In this document: positions 46,211-57,074 of the stretch, one piece after another | Layout: each line of letters opens with the position of its first letter | How positions within the stretch are numbered: position 1 is the stretch's first letter | NCBI GenBank assembly: GCA_015501585.1 | Contig: JADNRY010000196.1 | Location: forward strand, 52,772 to 116,771 | Origin: Rhodocollybia butyracea | Taxonomy: Eukaryota > Basidiomycota > Agaricomycetes > Agaricales > Omphalotaceae | Reading direction: 5' to 3' | Length of the DNA: 64,000 nt | Notes under the pieces: generated by a model | The model's input: the letters and a program-made list of their open reading frames with translations, nothing else | Told to the model about the DNA's origin: nothing | The model's database searches: none | Program-made: the position numbers and the translations under genes

Positions 46211-46424
46211 TTCCTCAGTATGATATGGGCTAGATACTCACTGCTGTGTCAGATACTGAGCAAAGTTTGAATCTCGGGCCGGTCTTGGGGTTAAATTTAT
46301 TCTGGTGATGTGCATTCCCAACTCAACATCTCTGAATCCCTTTACAATAGTTAATACTCAAAATAATAATGCACTTACCACATGCCTCCACAGTCATCTA
46401 TGTCCACAAGCTTGGCATTGGGCA

Positions 46425-46650
46425 TGTTGAGAATGGACCGCCGGTCCAACAACGGTTGTTTCGGGCTCAAGTAGCACCACCGGCATGATACCCGCCACCC
46501 CGTGTCTTACTGTATTTGTTATTACTTTACTATTTATATTGACTACCGTACTTCCAATAAAGGGATTGTTTGCGCCCCCCGTTTCCAGGCCCCCCTAAAT
46601 TCTGTCTGATAAGCTTTTGCTTATTATCGCTTCTGGACCTATCGCTCACA
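46425..46650 (+). repeat. 5' LTR of nested copia-type element
   Basis: 226 bp, TGTTGAGAA...CTCACA. It is followed immediately by the primer-binding site GGTTATGGGCCCC, the same as in the 24-kb element. It differs from the 3' LTR at six positions, each a transition at a CpG. Confidence 0.9.
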
Positions 46651-46882
46651 GGTTATGGGCCCCGCCTCTGCTTACTAAATCATGTACTCGATCACCACCG
46701 CTTCCGAGGAGGCCCGTTTGCCCGTACCGTCACCAACTCTTCCTGTGGGAAGCCGCTTGCTATTTTTGTTGTACCGACCCTTCCCGTGGGAAGCCGCCCG
46801 TGTTTATATTGAAGATCGACTCTTCCTGAGGGAAGCCGTTTGCCGCTGCACTGTTACTGACTCCTGTGGGAGCTTTGCCAAA

Positions 46883-47788
46883 ATGCCGGACACTCGCCAT
46901 GACTCAAACACCATTATGCTGAAGGAGGACCAGTCCGAGGACTTGTTTGGAAATTGGCAGATGCAGACTAGAGCTGTGTTGAGGAAGAAGAAGTTGTTGG
47001 CATATGTTGAGAGAGAGGAGAGAGAGAGAGATTCTAATGGAGAGTATGTTGAAGATATTGGAAAGCTAAAAGCGCCGGAGCCGATGACGGGAATTAGTAC
47101 TAAGACTTGGAAGTCATGGAAGGAGAAGAGTGATGAAGCTGCTGGACTTATATTTGAACATCTTGACCCGGACCAGTACACTATCATCAGGGGAATTGAT
47201 GACAGCCCACTTGCAATGTGGGAAGCACTTGCTGAGTATCACCTTGTTAAAGGTCTTGGATCCATTGTCTCCATCTACGAGAAAATCATGCAGTCTCACA
47301 AGGATGAAACCATCTCCATCGCTTCCCATGTATCCACCATTTGCAAACTTGTTGATCATTTGGAGAACCTTGGCGAGCCTGTCTCCACATCCTTCATGGT
47401 TGCTTGTATTCTAGTCTCTCTTCCAGAGGACTACTGACCGATAATCTTGAAACTCAATGGAGATCCAAGGATTTCAGATATCAACTATGTTACTGCTCGC
47501 TTGCAGAACTTTGATGTCGCCTATGGCAAGGGACTGAACCAGTCCCCGTCCATCGTATCGGGTGGGGATATTTCTATGGCTCAGACTCAAGGCTTGATGG
47601 CTCGCACGCGCCGCCCTGTTTCCGAACTCACATGTTTCAACTGTGGGAAATGTGGCCATATCCGAGCCAACTGTCGGGAGCCCCCTCATGCTAATCCAGA
47701 TCCTGCTAGTACGACAACGCTCATGGCTTTGACTTCAGGTCAGCCTGCCGCTCATGTTGGGGAGCTCACTCAATATTATGAAGCCTAA
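46883..47788 (+). pseudogene. Gag of nested copia-type element, one in-frame TGA
   Basis: UBN2-type gag of about 300 codons from the ATG at 46883 (MPDTRHDSN). An upstream in-frame ATG exists at 46682, but the domain starts after 46883. The frame runs to EDY, then TGA (47435-47437), then continues PIILKLNGDPR in the same phase through a CCHC knuckle (CFNCGKCGHIRANC) to a stop at 47788. CGA to TGA is the simplest origin, matching the CpG decay of its LTRs. Readthrough cannot be excluded from sequence, but nothing specific supports it. Confidence 0.8.
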
Positions 47789-48783
47789 CTGGGTTCTTGA
47801 AGTCGTGGGAGCCTTTTTTGTATGTTCTCTCTCATTCTGTTTCTTTTGGACTGTTTCTGTTTCTGTTTCTTTGTTTATTTATCTTCTTATGTGGTACGTT
47901 CTTGACAAGGTCATGCAACCTAGGCTGGAATGGAAGCGGACCGGACGTATGGCCGAAAGGCAAGATCAGAATTGTGGGAAGAATATCCGGAGTAGACTAC
48001 AAGGCCGAGGAAAAGGTGGGACTTCGGTGAAGCTATTAGCAACACCCCCGACACACCACCAAGGTTGTCCCAGAAGGAGAGGAAGTAAAGTGCAAGGAAT
48101 CGCCGAGATCGGACCGAGGTATAGGCGTGAGAATGGTCCGAGGTATGTCCGAGGTAGGGACCGAGCCGAGTCGGCCGGTATTGGACAGAACAGCGAGAAT
48201 AAGGAACAAAGAAAGACTTAAGGAAAGCTCAGAAAAGTGTGCAATAACAGGTATAGCTTGATTACTCGTGTAACTTGTGATTTTTGGCTGAGGAACAATA
48301 GTACAAAGTACCTAGCTTATATACAAGTGACCTAATTGTTAAATAAAGACAATAAAGTCGGACCGAGGTAATGCCAAGGCTGGAACGAGGTGGAATCAAT
48401 ACAAAAGATAAAACAATAAGCAATAGAGTAGAAAAGACAAAAGAGATGAACGTCGGCGCACTGTGGACCGCCGTGGGAAAGTAATGAGTACCGAAAGAGT
48501 CCACCAATATATTGGGCCGAAGGTATGGCCGATAAAGGCATCGGAAGTGTGAGTGCCGAAGTAGGAGTGAATTTGTGAAGTCCAAAGGTATATCGGAAGG
48601 GATAAAATAGAGAATGAAGTTTCGGAGCCGCCAGAGGTCGTGGGAACTATCGGAGCCGTGAGAGACCGTGAGAGAAGGTGAGGGAGTCTCGGAGAGTCTC
48701 GGAATGAGCCGGAACATCTCGGAATAATGATGGAAAGGCATGAACGTAACAGTTCTGTGTACCTTGGCCCTCACAAGTGGGAG

Positions 48784-49009
48784 TGTTGAGAACGGACCGC
48801 CGGTCCGACAACGGTTGTTTCGGGCTCAAGTAGCACCACCGGCATGATACCCGCCACCCCGTGTCTTACTGTATTTGTTATTACTTTACTATTTATATTG
48901 ACTACTGTACTTCCAATAAAGGGATCGTTTGCGCCCCCCATTTCCGGGCCCCCCTAAATTCTGTCTGATAAGCTTTTGCTTATTATCGCTTCTGGACCTA
49001 TCGCTCACA
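48784..49009 (+). repeat. 3' LTR of nested copia-type element
   Basis: 226 bp; partner of 46425-46650. Confidence 0.9.
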
Positions 49010-49014
49010 GGGCA

Positions 49015-50047
49015 ATAGAGCCTCAGAGCAGAGGTAATCACTGCTTCAAAATCCATGATTCATTAATAATTCCCAGCTATTACTTGTGATATGCCTTGAT
49101 CATAAAATACATGTGGTTGGTCACTGTCTCATTCTAGCTCCCACCTGGAGCTCAACTGGTATTCTTACAATACCAATTCAAAAGTAAAACCTTGGAATAA
49201 AAGGTCCAGACTTCAAGTTGTTCAGGTAAAGAAGTCAGCCGGCATGGCCCATTCCATACCAACATCACACACTGCTTATGATCTTTATGCTACTACTAGT
49301 AGGATTACTAGGATATACTTACTAAGTACTCTATCTATCCTCAAAACACAAAAATCTTAGACCAATTCATTGCCAATCCAGTGGATTGCTGGCACATAGC
49401 TCACAGTTCTGGTCTTGATTCTGGTCAGGGCAAGTCCACTGCTACTTTCATCTATCACTTTCTAATATGTGCTGTATAGTAATTATTCGTTGAGAATTGC
49501 ACATAGTACCATATGTGCAAATGAATGGGCGAGCCTAAGGCCTGCCACCAAAAATTGGTACTTACTGTTCCATGAAAAAACTTGAAAAATCCTCTTGTTA
49601 AGTTGTTATGCATTACTAATTGCCAAATGCCCATGCTCCCTAGTTGGGTCCTGTTACATGTTACTATGTGACTCAGGAGTGTACTGTGTGTTAGTCTCCT
49701 ATAAGCATACTTGTTATACACTGACGATCCATATGGATGTGTGTATATAGAGTCTGTGGGTTCCCACGGGGGTCTTGAGCCGCGCCAAAAAGATTGGTCA
49801 GATTTAAGCACTGCCACCTCGACGCGCTTTATTTTACTTCTGTCTCCTACCACCAACCAAACCTCTCTTGCGCGTATTTCACGCGTTATCGCAATAAAAC
49901 TTTTTTTGTTGTCACTTTGCTGTTCATACATAAATTCTGTCACCCCAAATACGGAAAACTTCCAAAACTGACCACAAGTTTGCATCATTGGTACCGCCAG
50001 CATCCAGAACTTTTACTTTTAGTGCATGTAAGTCAAAGACAAGGAGG
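49015..50047. other. Transposon interior upstream of the DUF6589-like ORF
   Basis: No gene found. The minus frame 49455-50003 has no motif and crosses the promoter side of the ORF. 49770-49990 probably holds the promoter and 5' UTR. Confidence 0.4.
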
Positions 50048-50758
50048 ATGTCGGGAATTGGGAATAATGAAAGTATTGTTGGAACTAAATCTACGGCTGC
50101 GTCGCTGGAAGCATTGGTACCCACTTGGAAACGAGGCCGTACCTCAAAACTTGCAGAACCACTTCCTATTCCCATAATTCCTTCAACTCCTTCCAATGCG
50201 CCGAGTTATGCTCTCACTATGCCGAGTAACATCTCTACACCTCTACTTCCATTGGCAGCACTTCCCAGTCCAATTACTCCATCTTTTCATATTGATTCAG
50301 ATCCTATGAACATAAGATCTTCAGCAAACATATTGGGTCTTGAATTCTCACCGGAGATAAACTCTGGAACTTCCTCTGGCTTGGATCTCTCACCTGATAT
50401 ACCCACGTCATCGCTCTGGTCATCTGACACCTCTAGGCAGAGTGTTGCTGTTCCCAGGCGGACGTTTCTCTCTGATTCAGCGTTTTCACAGTTGTTACCA
50501 TCTGTGCATAAGACTAGGATGACCGAATCGAATTGTTTAGAGAACGCCATTGAGTTCATTGTTGACGAACTTGGATTTTCTACTGTCGCTGAGTTCTTTG
50601 CATTGTATCTTCAACAAATTCCTCGTGGCTCGTCAGAAAGCTTTTCAGAATGTCACTGGATGACTATACAAGCTTTTCTACAGGGACAAGCTCGAGTAAA
50701 ACCAGTAGAGCTTGTTGAGATGATGTACTCTCACCGCTATAGTCAACCATCCCACAAG
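50048..50758 (+). pseudogene. N-terminal part of DUF6589-like transposon protein, truncated
   Basis: About 237 codons from ATG (MSGIGNNES). A long Ser/Pro/Thr-rich low-complexity segment is followed by a helical block: ENAIEFIVDELGFSTVAEFF near the middle and then a segment ending VEMMYSHRYSQPS. The pattern of a helical block ending in (I/M)YxHxxSxPS resembles what I remember of DUF6589 proteins in basidiomycetes. The match stops at about 50758, where the sequence becomes the 3' end of a minus-strand gag. The rest of this gene, normally several hundred more residues with the nuclease core, is missing from the window. Confidence 0.5.
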
Positions 50759-51820
50759 TCAACAAGGCAGGAAGAACCAGACCTTACATTCCATCCGTCG
50801 ATTGCTCGCGCATCTGTCCGTGGGTTTGTCGGTGTGTGTGAGGTCATCTTTGATTCGATCTGCTAGGTGTTCATAGAATCTATCTCGTAAGTCTGCATTA
50901 GAATATCCGGTTCGACTTGAAAACTGTTTGAATAATGCGGCGTATGTGGCCACGCTTTTTCGGGCCTGCCAAAGACTCCTGAGGGCTCGTTTGGCGTCGA
51001 CTACCTCATCAGCTGTTTCAAAGCGGGCTTTGAAGGCAGCCTCGAATGCATCCCAGTTAGCCCACGGATAGGCAACTGTTGAGTTGGGGGCTTTGGAATT
51101 AATGATTACCTCGGTGTACGGTGTGGCCCAGATTGCTGCATCTTTCTCAAGATATGATAGAGCCGATTCTATGGTTTTCTTCCGGTCCGCCACTAGTGCT
51201 GGTACTCCAGAAGACCAAAGCTTAAAAGCTGCAATAAATCGTCGTGCTTCGTCTCCTCTCTGTCCATTATAGAGCTGAGGTCTGCTGATGGTTTTGGAAG
51301 CGCTAACTGTGGCAGTGCTTGGCGGGTTATTGACCAATTGAGAAATAGTGTTCTGTAAGGTTTGTTGATTGGTCACTAATGCGTTAATGGCGTCTACTAG
51401 ACCTTGGGCGGTTGCCATTGCGTTGGGAATTGGGGTAGATATACGGACAGGTATAGGAGATGCAGGAGGAGTTTTAAACTCTTCGGGGCTTATTGGAACA
51501 GGTAGGGTGCTAGTTCTTCCAACTCGGGGAGGTGTTCTAGGCGTCTCGGGTGTAGGAGTAGTCGGCGGATTTGGTTCTCGAGGAAGTGAGTCTGTGGGTA
51601 TAGGGTCGTATGTTTTAAAGATGCCGTCATCCTTTGTTATGATATTGTTATATCGGTTTGGGCACGGGTCTATGTCGCAGTCGACCCACTCGTTATTCTT
51701 GTCGATATAGCAAAAAGATTCGCTTTCCGAGTCGTATCCGTGAAGTGCACTGGAGCAGTCAAAGACTGCGGAGAAGGTAGACGTGGTGACAACAGTAAAG
51801 TTTATTTCTCACTTGCGGAA
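50759..51820 (-). pseudogene. Ty3/gypsy-type gag, truncated
   Basis: A minus-strand frame open from about 51820 to the artificial stop at 50759. The first in-frame ATG is at 51418 (MATAQGLVDAINALV), but coding-like sequence with Pro/Thr-rich repeats (TPTPETPRTPP) precedes it. The gag core shows WANWDAFEAAFKARF, then ALRSLWQARKSVATYAALF, then LRDRFYEHLADRIKDDL, the Retrotrans_gag pattern. The last about 17 residues after HTDKPTD look foreign. No zinc knuckle, protease or polymerase follows, so the element is cut off. Confidence 0.65.
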
Positions 51821-52129
51821 TCTACAAGGGCCCCCTTGTCTAGGATATGGGCGCGTCCCTGAGCAAAGAGCCTTTCCCGAAGGTAAGTGATCACTCGATG
51901 CCTTTGTCTGCCACACGAATTTTTTTTCAAAAGGATAATCTTTTGAGGGACTAATTCAAGTGTATTGGCGACAGATTCAAAAGAGAAATAAACTGTGGGC
52001 AAGACAAGATAATGAGACTTGAAGATGGAAGTAGAGAGAGAGAGAGATAAAGTTTGTGAGACCAAGGCGAGACCAGATAAGAGGAATTGAGCGAGAGATA
52101 GATGTGATAGTTGGAAAGTTAAGATGTGT

Positions 52130-53413
52130 TCAGAAACTCGTATGTTCCGAGTCGTCGTCTCCGTAGGTAGCAACCTGTGGGTAGTGGATTTCTCTTTCTT
52201 CTTCAGCAACTGCTCCAAAAGTGTCAATTTCCTCTTCAAGAGTTAATCGAAAGCCTGCGCTACTAGCGGAACCGGGAGATAGTGTAGCAGGAGCGGTTTC
52301 GATTGGACTAAATGGAGGTGGAGGAGAAGATCGGTTTGCAAGGTCTTCAAGGTTGTACCAGATAGCTGGTGCAAATGGGATTGGAGATCCGTGAGTGGTG
52401 GACGATGGAATTAGTTCGTAGTATGGGTTAAATGGACTAGATGTTCAAGAAAAAGAATCACCAGAAGGAGATGGAGATGCTCGGTAGAATGGAAGGTGAT
52501 CTGTGGAGCTTGTGGTGGATAGGGCACTAACAGATGATACGAATGAGCCAACGTAGTCGAGGTCGTCAATGCCAGGGGGTGATTGCAATGTTATGACAAG
52601 GTCGTCTGTGTATTGGTTAACGTTTACTGGGAAATTTGGTGCAGTGATTGCAGTGATAAGATTGTTAGTGATGGTAAAGATTTCTCCTCTTTGGTTGGTG
52701 ATCGTATGAGTGGTAGTTGTAGTAGGACCGGTGAAGACTGGGACGCTAGGGCCTTCTTCTTCGTCAACGTTGATCGGGTCTACAATTGAGTCTCCGGTCT
52801 CTCCTAATTCGATAGGATCTTCAAGACTGTCTCCAGGGGTGGTGTTAGATCGTAGTCGATTAAGGAGAGTTGGGAGAATTCGGATATCGTCCTCTAGAGA
52901 TCCCCAAGGAGCAGTGGTCCAACTGTCAGTAATGGGAATACCAATACTTGTTGATCGAGAGTTGCAAGGTACCTGTGATCGAGGGATCGGAACAGGAGGT
53001 GGTACAATCAGAGGTTCTGTGTCTAAGCCTATTACAAGATTGTTCTCATAAGATATGATGTTCGAAGGGCTAGGGAAGATTGTGGATGGATCGTCAATAT
53101 CAATGGGATTTTCTGCAACTCCTATGTTAATGGGAACGTTGTCAAGTAAGGTAGGAACGGGTGTTTCCCAAGGGTCTGTTTCGTCGTCATGGTTAAATGG
53201 CGCAGAGAGAATAGGTACCGATTCAGCAATGTCTGCAGACACAGCTACACAAGTGCTTTGGGTAGAAGCAAAATCTAGATTACGATTGTCTTCGGGAGCT
53301 TCACTGGATTCGGATTCTGTATCAAGTTCGTTGTAGATTGGGACAATGCTGAAATCTACAATGTTAATGGGCAATCTTGACCTAATGTGGCGTTCGTTGA
53401 CACGACGACACAA
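52130..53413 (-). pseudogene. Acidic Ser/Thr/Pro-rich ORF upstream of gag, one in-frame TGA
   Basis: About 427 codons read in one frame from ATG at 53413 to TGA at 52130, interrupted by one TGA at 52445-52447 (SFS, stop, TSSPFNPYYE). Composition is acidic and rich in Ser, Thr, Pro and Asp, with little predicted fold (for example DSLEDPIELGETGDSIVDP). Its position 5' of a Ty3-type gag on the same strand suggests it is the leader ORF of that element. The stop is explicable as CGA to TGA. Confidence 0.5.
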
Positions 53414-53828
53414 AGTCGGAACTTAGGATAGACAACTATGAGTTTCTATGAGTTTCCAAATGACAAAGTTAGTATTGTGAGGTAAATAGTTATACAAGAG
53501 CGAACCTATGAGTTTCCAAATGACAAAGAGGTCAAGATGGAGACTCATGTCAATACTACCTAACTATTTATACAGTTTTGAGGAGGTACAAGAATGAATC
53601 CGTAACGAGAGTGGCCTGAGAGTTTGAGTCTGTAAATAGGGATGACATGGGAGAACGAGCCTATAAATAAAGTATTTCAATATAAAGAGAACAGCTTGTG
53701 ATATTATCCGGCTATATTAGTAAGGTAGAGTGAGTAATAACTCCGTGCGAGTTCCGATGATATCGTTACTGAGTGATCATCATATGTCATCAGATGAAAA
53801 GAAATGAAGTTGGTGACAACATACAGTT
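53414..53828. other. Possible 5' LTR/UTR of the Ty3-type element
   Basis: AT-rich non-coding stretch with a repeated CATTTGGAAACTCATAG word (minus strand; 53450 and 53510) and a TGTTGTCACC-like start near 53822. A partner LTR is not in the window, so the boundary is a guess. Confidence 0.3.
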
Positions 53829-56337
53829 TTAATTTCGTAGATGAGTTGAGCGGCGTAGGTTATCTAGTGGTGGTGCATCTGTGGAGGGCTCTGGTGTAGT
53901 GGTCCTGTAAGATTTTGCAACCGGGCATGCATAATATGATTCGGCCTCAGCCAATGACTGCTGAGGTAGACGTTTGGTGCGAGGGTGATTCTTGGCTGGA
54001 GCAAGTGCAACTTGTTTTGGAGCAATGGGAGGAAGGTCTGCTTCAAAATCTTCACTATTGGATGATAGAGTGGCGGAAAGTGGAGCAGGTTGCTTTCGAG
54101 ACTTGGTTTTTTGCCGAGGACAGATATCCCTCTGTAATAAACATATGAGATCAAACAGATTGGATCCCTGCGATTTGATGAACAGCCACTCCAGAGATGC
54201 AAGAATGACATTGAGGTCAGCACGAGATTCGATCTTGAGTAGTTTTGCTGTAATATGGTCCCTGACAAGTTTGGGAAAGTATAAATAACGAGGCCGGTTC
54301 CGATGAGGACCTAGAAGCTGTTCTTCAAAGTAAAGCTGCTCCTCAAATATGTCCAGAGACTTTCTAACCTCTATAATTTCACTTTTCTTCAACTCGTCAG
54401 CATTCTTTCTGCCTTTTTGTTGTCTGACCACATTTGGTGGGAGAATAAACGGCGGTAGGACAATTTCGTCAGTATATGGAGGGAACAGGGTAAGATCATC
54501 AGGAATCTTGTATCGTGTACAGCATAGGTCACAAGGTACATGTCGGTTTGCTTGAAGGCAGTCCAGATGTGAAGTATTGGGAGGTGGATTGTCATAGATC
54601 TGGTTCTCGCATGCAACACGGCAGAATGTTTCAGCTAGAAAGACTACCTTTGCAGGATCGAGAGATGGTTTTTTTGATTTCAATTTTGAAGGGAGTTCTA
54701 CAGTTGCTACTGCAGTGACCAAAACCTCGCCAGACACTAGACTTCACATTAATACAGATAGTGGAGCTAATGAACAAGCTTACCTTTGATAGTCTTCTGA
54801 ACCTCATTAAGCTCTTTCGAGGTGGTGAATATGATTCAACATGCAAGTTCATCATGATTTTGTCCAGCGTGTCCGCCCTCCTGTTTTCCACAGTCATGAG
54901 TCTCTGATGTCCCTACAGATATGCTGTCCTGAAGCTTCTCGGCATGTATACCTACTGACATAGCTTTTGTTGCAATGACAATTTGACAGTGAGGGTCAGT
55001 ATCGAGGGTATCAATTGTTTTCTCATTGTAGCTATTGGAAGCCAGTGAGTTATACATGCGAATACGGCGGAGAGGATTTGATGATTTTGGCAAGAGTTTG
55101 AGTAGATAGAGAAATATACGATATCCAAGGTCAATAGTTTGAGCATGGATGACAGTTTTGCAATGTTGATTAAGGTACGGAATGATCTGAGGGAATTCAG
55201 TGCCCCCAAGTGCAGAAGTGAGAGTCTGTACAATGATTTTTGTGTTGGAACATTTGTTTGAGTAGCAAATGAGATGGAAACAAGGTCTGACAAAGCCTAG
55301 AGCAGAACACACAGAAAGAAGAGGAGGGCCGGGTTGCATGGTTGCAGTCATAGTGAAAACAGAGATAGTAGAAGGAAGTCGTCCACAAAAGAAAGTCCCA
55401 ATGTGTCGAAACATTGGTTGGAATGTAAGACCCCATTCATTGATGACATGACCTTCTTCAGCACAGGCAAAGATGAGATTTTGACGGAATGTTGTCGAGT
55501 TAGCAATGAGGAACCACTCGTGTTTGCGTAAGTGCTCGGAATCCACACAAACAATCTGATATTGGCATGAAGTAATCTCCTTCAAGATGTCAATAGAAGC
55601 TCTTTGTTTGGTAGAAAGATTGTCGGACGTGTAGGCAAATGTGTCTATGTTGAAGTCTTTCTTCAGTTGTTTGACCTAAAAATGAGATGGTTAGTTCACG
55701 AATGACAGAAAGACTTCAGTACATGCATGATATTGCTCGCTAAACCCTTTGTAGGTGTAACTACAACTCCCACAGGCTTCGGACAGATAGAGACATTGAA
55801 TACAGGGTAACATCAGGAAAAGCTGTTTTTGCCTAGGTGACCCCAGAGTGGCCTAAAGCAAACTAGGTGACCTATGAATCCTATGGCATCCTAGGAATTT
55901 GGGCTCGTCCCTTGCCAGTCAAGGCTCTTGAGGATTCCCTAGGCAAGCCTAAGTTTGCCCAGGTTTGCCCAGGTGCTCCTGGGGAACACCTGGGGAACAC
56001 CTGGGCAAACCTGGGCAAACCTAGGCTTGCCCTGGGTTTGCCTAGGATACCCTAGGGAATCCTCAAGAGCCTTGACTGGCAAGGGACGAGCCCAAATTCC
56101 TAGGATGCCATAGGATTCATAGGTCACCTAGTTTGCTTTAGGCCACTCTGGGGTCACCTAGGCAAAAATGGCTTTTCCTGATGAATCGCTAGGGTTTTGT
56201 AATATTTCGCGATGGATAAGGAAGGGAACACCAAAAAGGGCAGACTTTCCGCCTTCAGTTGCGTCAATAGCAAAAACATCTTCGAGATTGAGTATTTTTG
56301 GTATAGAATCGCGTTGAATGAGGCGTAGCCTATCCAT
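53829..56337 (-). pseudogene. RecQ-like SF2 helicase of the transposon, broken
   Basis: Exons I can follow on the minus strand: 56337-56186, 55808-55723, 55675-54784 and 54736-53829. Motifs: Walker A as IDATEGGKSALF (usual GxGKS altered), PVGVVVTPTKGLASNI (Ia), CAEEGHVINEWG in place of DEAH, TMTATMQPG (III), TVIHAQTIDLGYR (IV), QIVIATKAMSVGIHAEK (V), and QEGGHAGQ where QxxGRxGR is expected (VI). A C-terminal region has paired cysteines (HLDC, CDLCC). Breaks: a 373-bp foldback between exons 1 and 2, and a TGA at 54836-54838. Both motif-VI arginines are lost (CAC, CAA codons). Family: RecQ-like helicases dispersed in agaricomycetes, here within transposon ends, so likely the AcademH helicase. 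Non-functional. Confidence 0.75.
55811..56183. mobile_element. 373-bp foldback element inside the helicase
   Basis: Nearly perfect palindrome: begins CATCAGGAAAAGC and ends GCTTTTCCTGATG, with arms of about 170 bp meeting near 55990 in repeats of GGGGAACACCT. The flanking dinucleotide is AA on both sides (55809-55810, 56184-56185). Deleting the element and one AA restores the helicase frame (NPSD joined to YPVFNVSICPKP). Its ends match those of the foldback at 40116-40271. Confidence 0.8.
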
Positions 56338-56367
56338 CTTTCCACTTTGGAATAAGCTTCTTGACAA

Positions 56368-57074
56368 TAAATTTTATTGTATTCACGCCTTCGGTGGATG
56401 CGAATGAGATTGTCAACGGCATAAGATGTAAAAAAGTTAGATTAGCGCTGACTAGGCTGTACGGACCGGCGGTGGCAGTACACATATCTGATTAATACTT
56501 TAGGCCCGTCTCAACTAAGGCGCGGCTACTATAGGACTAACTGTGTGTGTACATTTGGCTGCACTGTCATAGGTATCCGGCGCAGTGGGGACTTGGAGGA
56601 AATTGGGAATACAGGTGTTCTATATATTACTTGGCCTTCATACCTTGCCTTTTATAGTACAGTACGGGTACTCTACGAGGTGTCTACCGGGTCTGTAAGT
56701 ACTTAGTAAGTATCTGAGTAAGTAGATCAGTAAGCAACATCGGAAGACTATCAGTTCCGGATCAGTGGCATGATTTCATCATTGGCGCGGCAACTACAAC
56801 ATGCACGGTGCAGGATTCTGAGTCATTCTTGCAGGTTAGACTTGTGGAGAAGTGACTGACTCACTGTAAACTTCATCTACTACCACAGGCCTTACTGTTG
56901 TAACTAATAGTAATTGACAGCCAGTGGGCAATAAAGAAGTTGTTACTGCTGAAGCGCCCTCTGGACGGCGGGCACTTCAAAGTTCAGATGCTATGTTCTT
57001 TTTTCAGATATAATAATTAATTGTCCACAAGATTCAGTATTGAGCCTGGACATGAGTCTGGATCTGGGTTTACC
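56368..57074. other. Transposon interior between helicase and right arm
   Basis: No gene seen. This should be the helicase promoter or first exon side. 56420-56700 has short TAAG/AGTA repeats. Confidence 0.35.

Larger units (their letters stand above)
46425..49009 (+). mobile_element. Nested gag-only copia-type LTR retrotransposon
   Basis: 2585 bp with two 226-bp LTRs, half-tRNA-Met type primer-binding site, gag, a purine tract before the 3' LTR (AAGTGGGAG), and a 5-bp target duplication GGGCA (46420-46424 and 49010-49014). After gag, 47790-48780 has no pol; it contains dispersed CCGAGGTA words and short frames only. So it is a second, older gag-only element, inserted inside the 12.45-kb transposon. 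Confidence 0.9.

Noticed and set aside
47797..48221. Frames after gag as pol of the nested copia element
   Set aside because: No protease, integrase or reverse-transcriptase motif; mostly hydrophobic runs and CCGAGGTA repeats.
51789..53822. TGTTGTCACC at two places as LTR starts of the Ty3 element
   Set aside because: Similarity stops after about 12 bases and one copy lies in the open frame upstream of gag.
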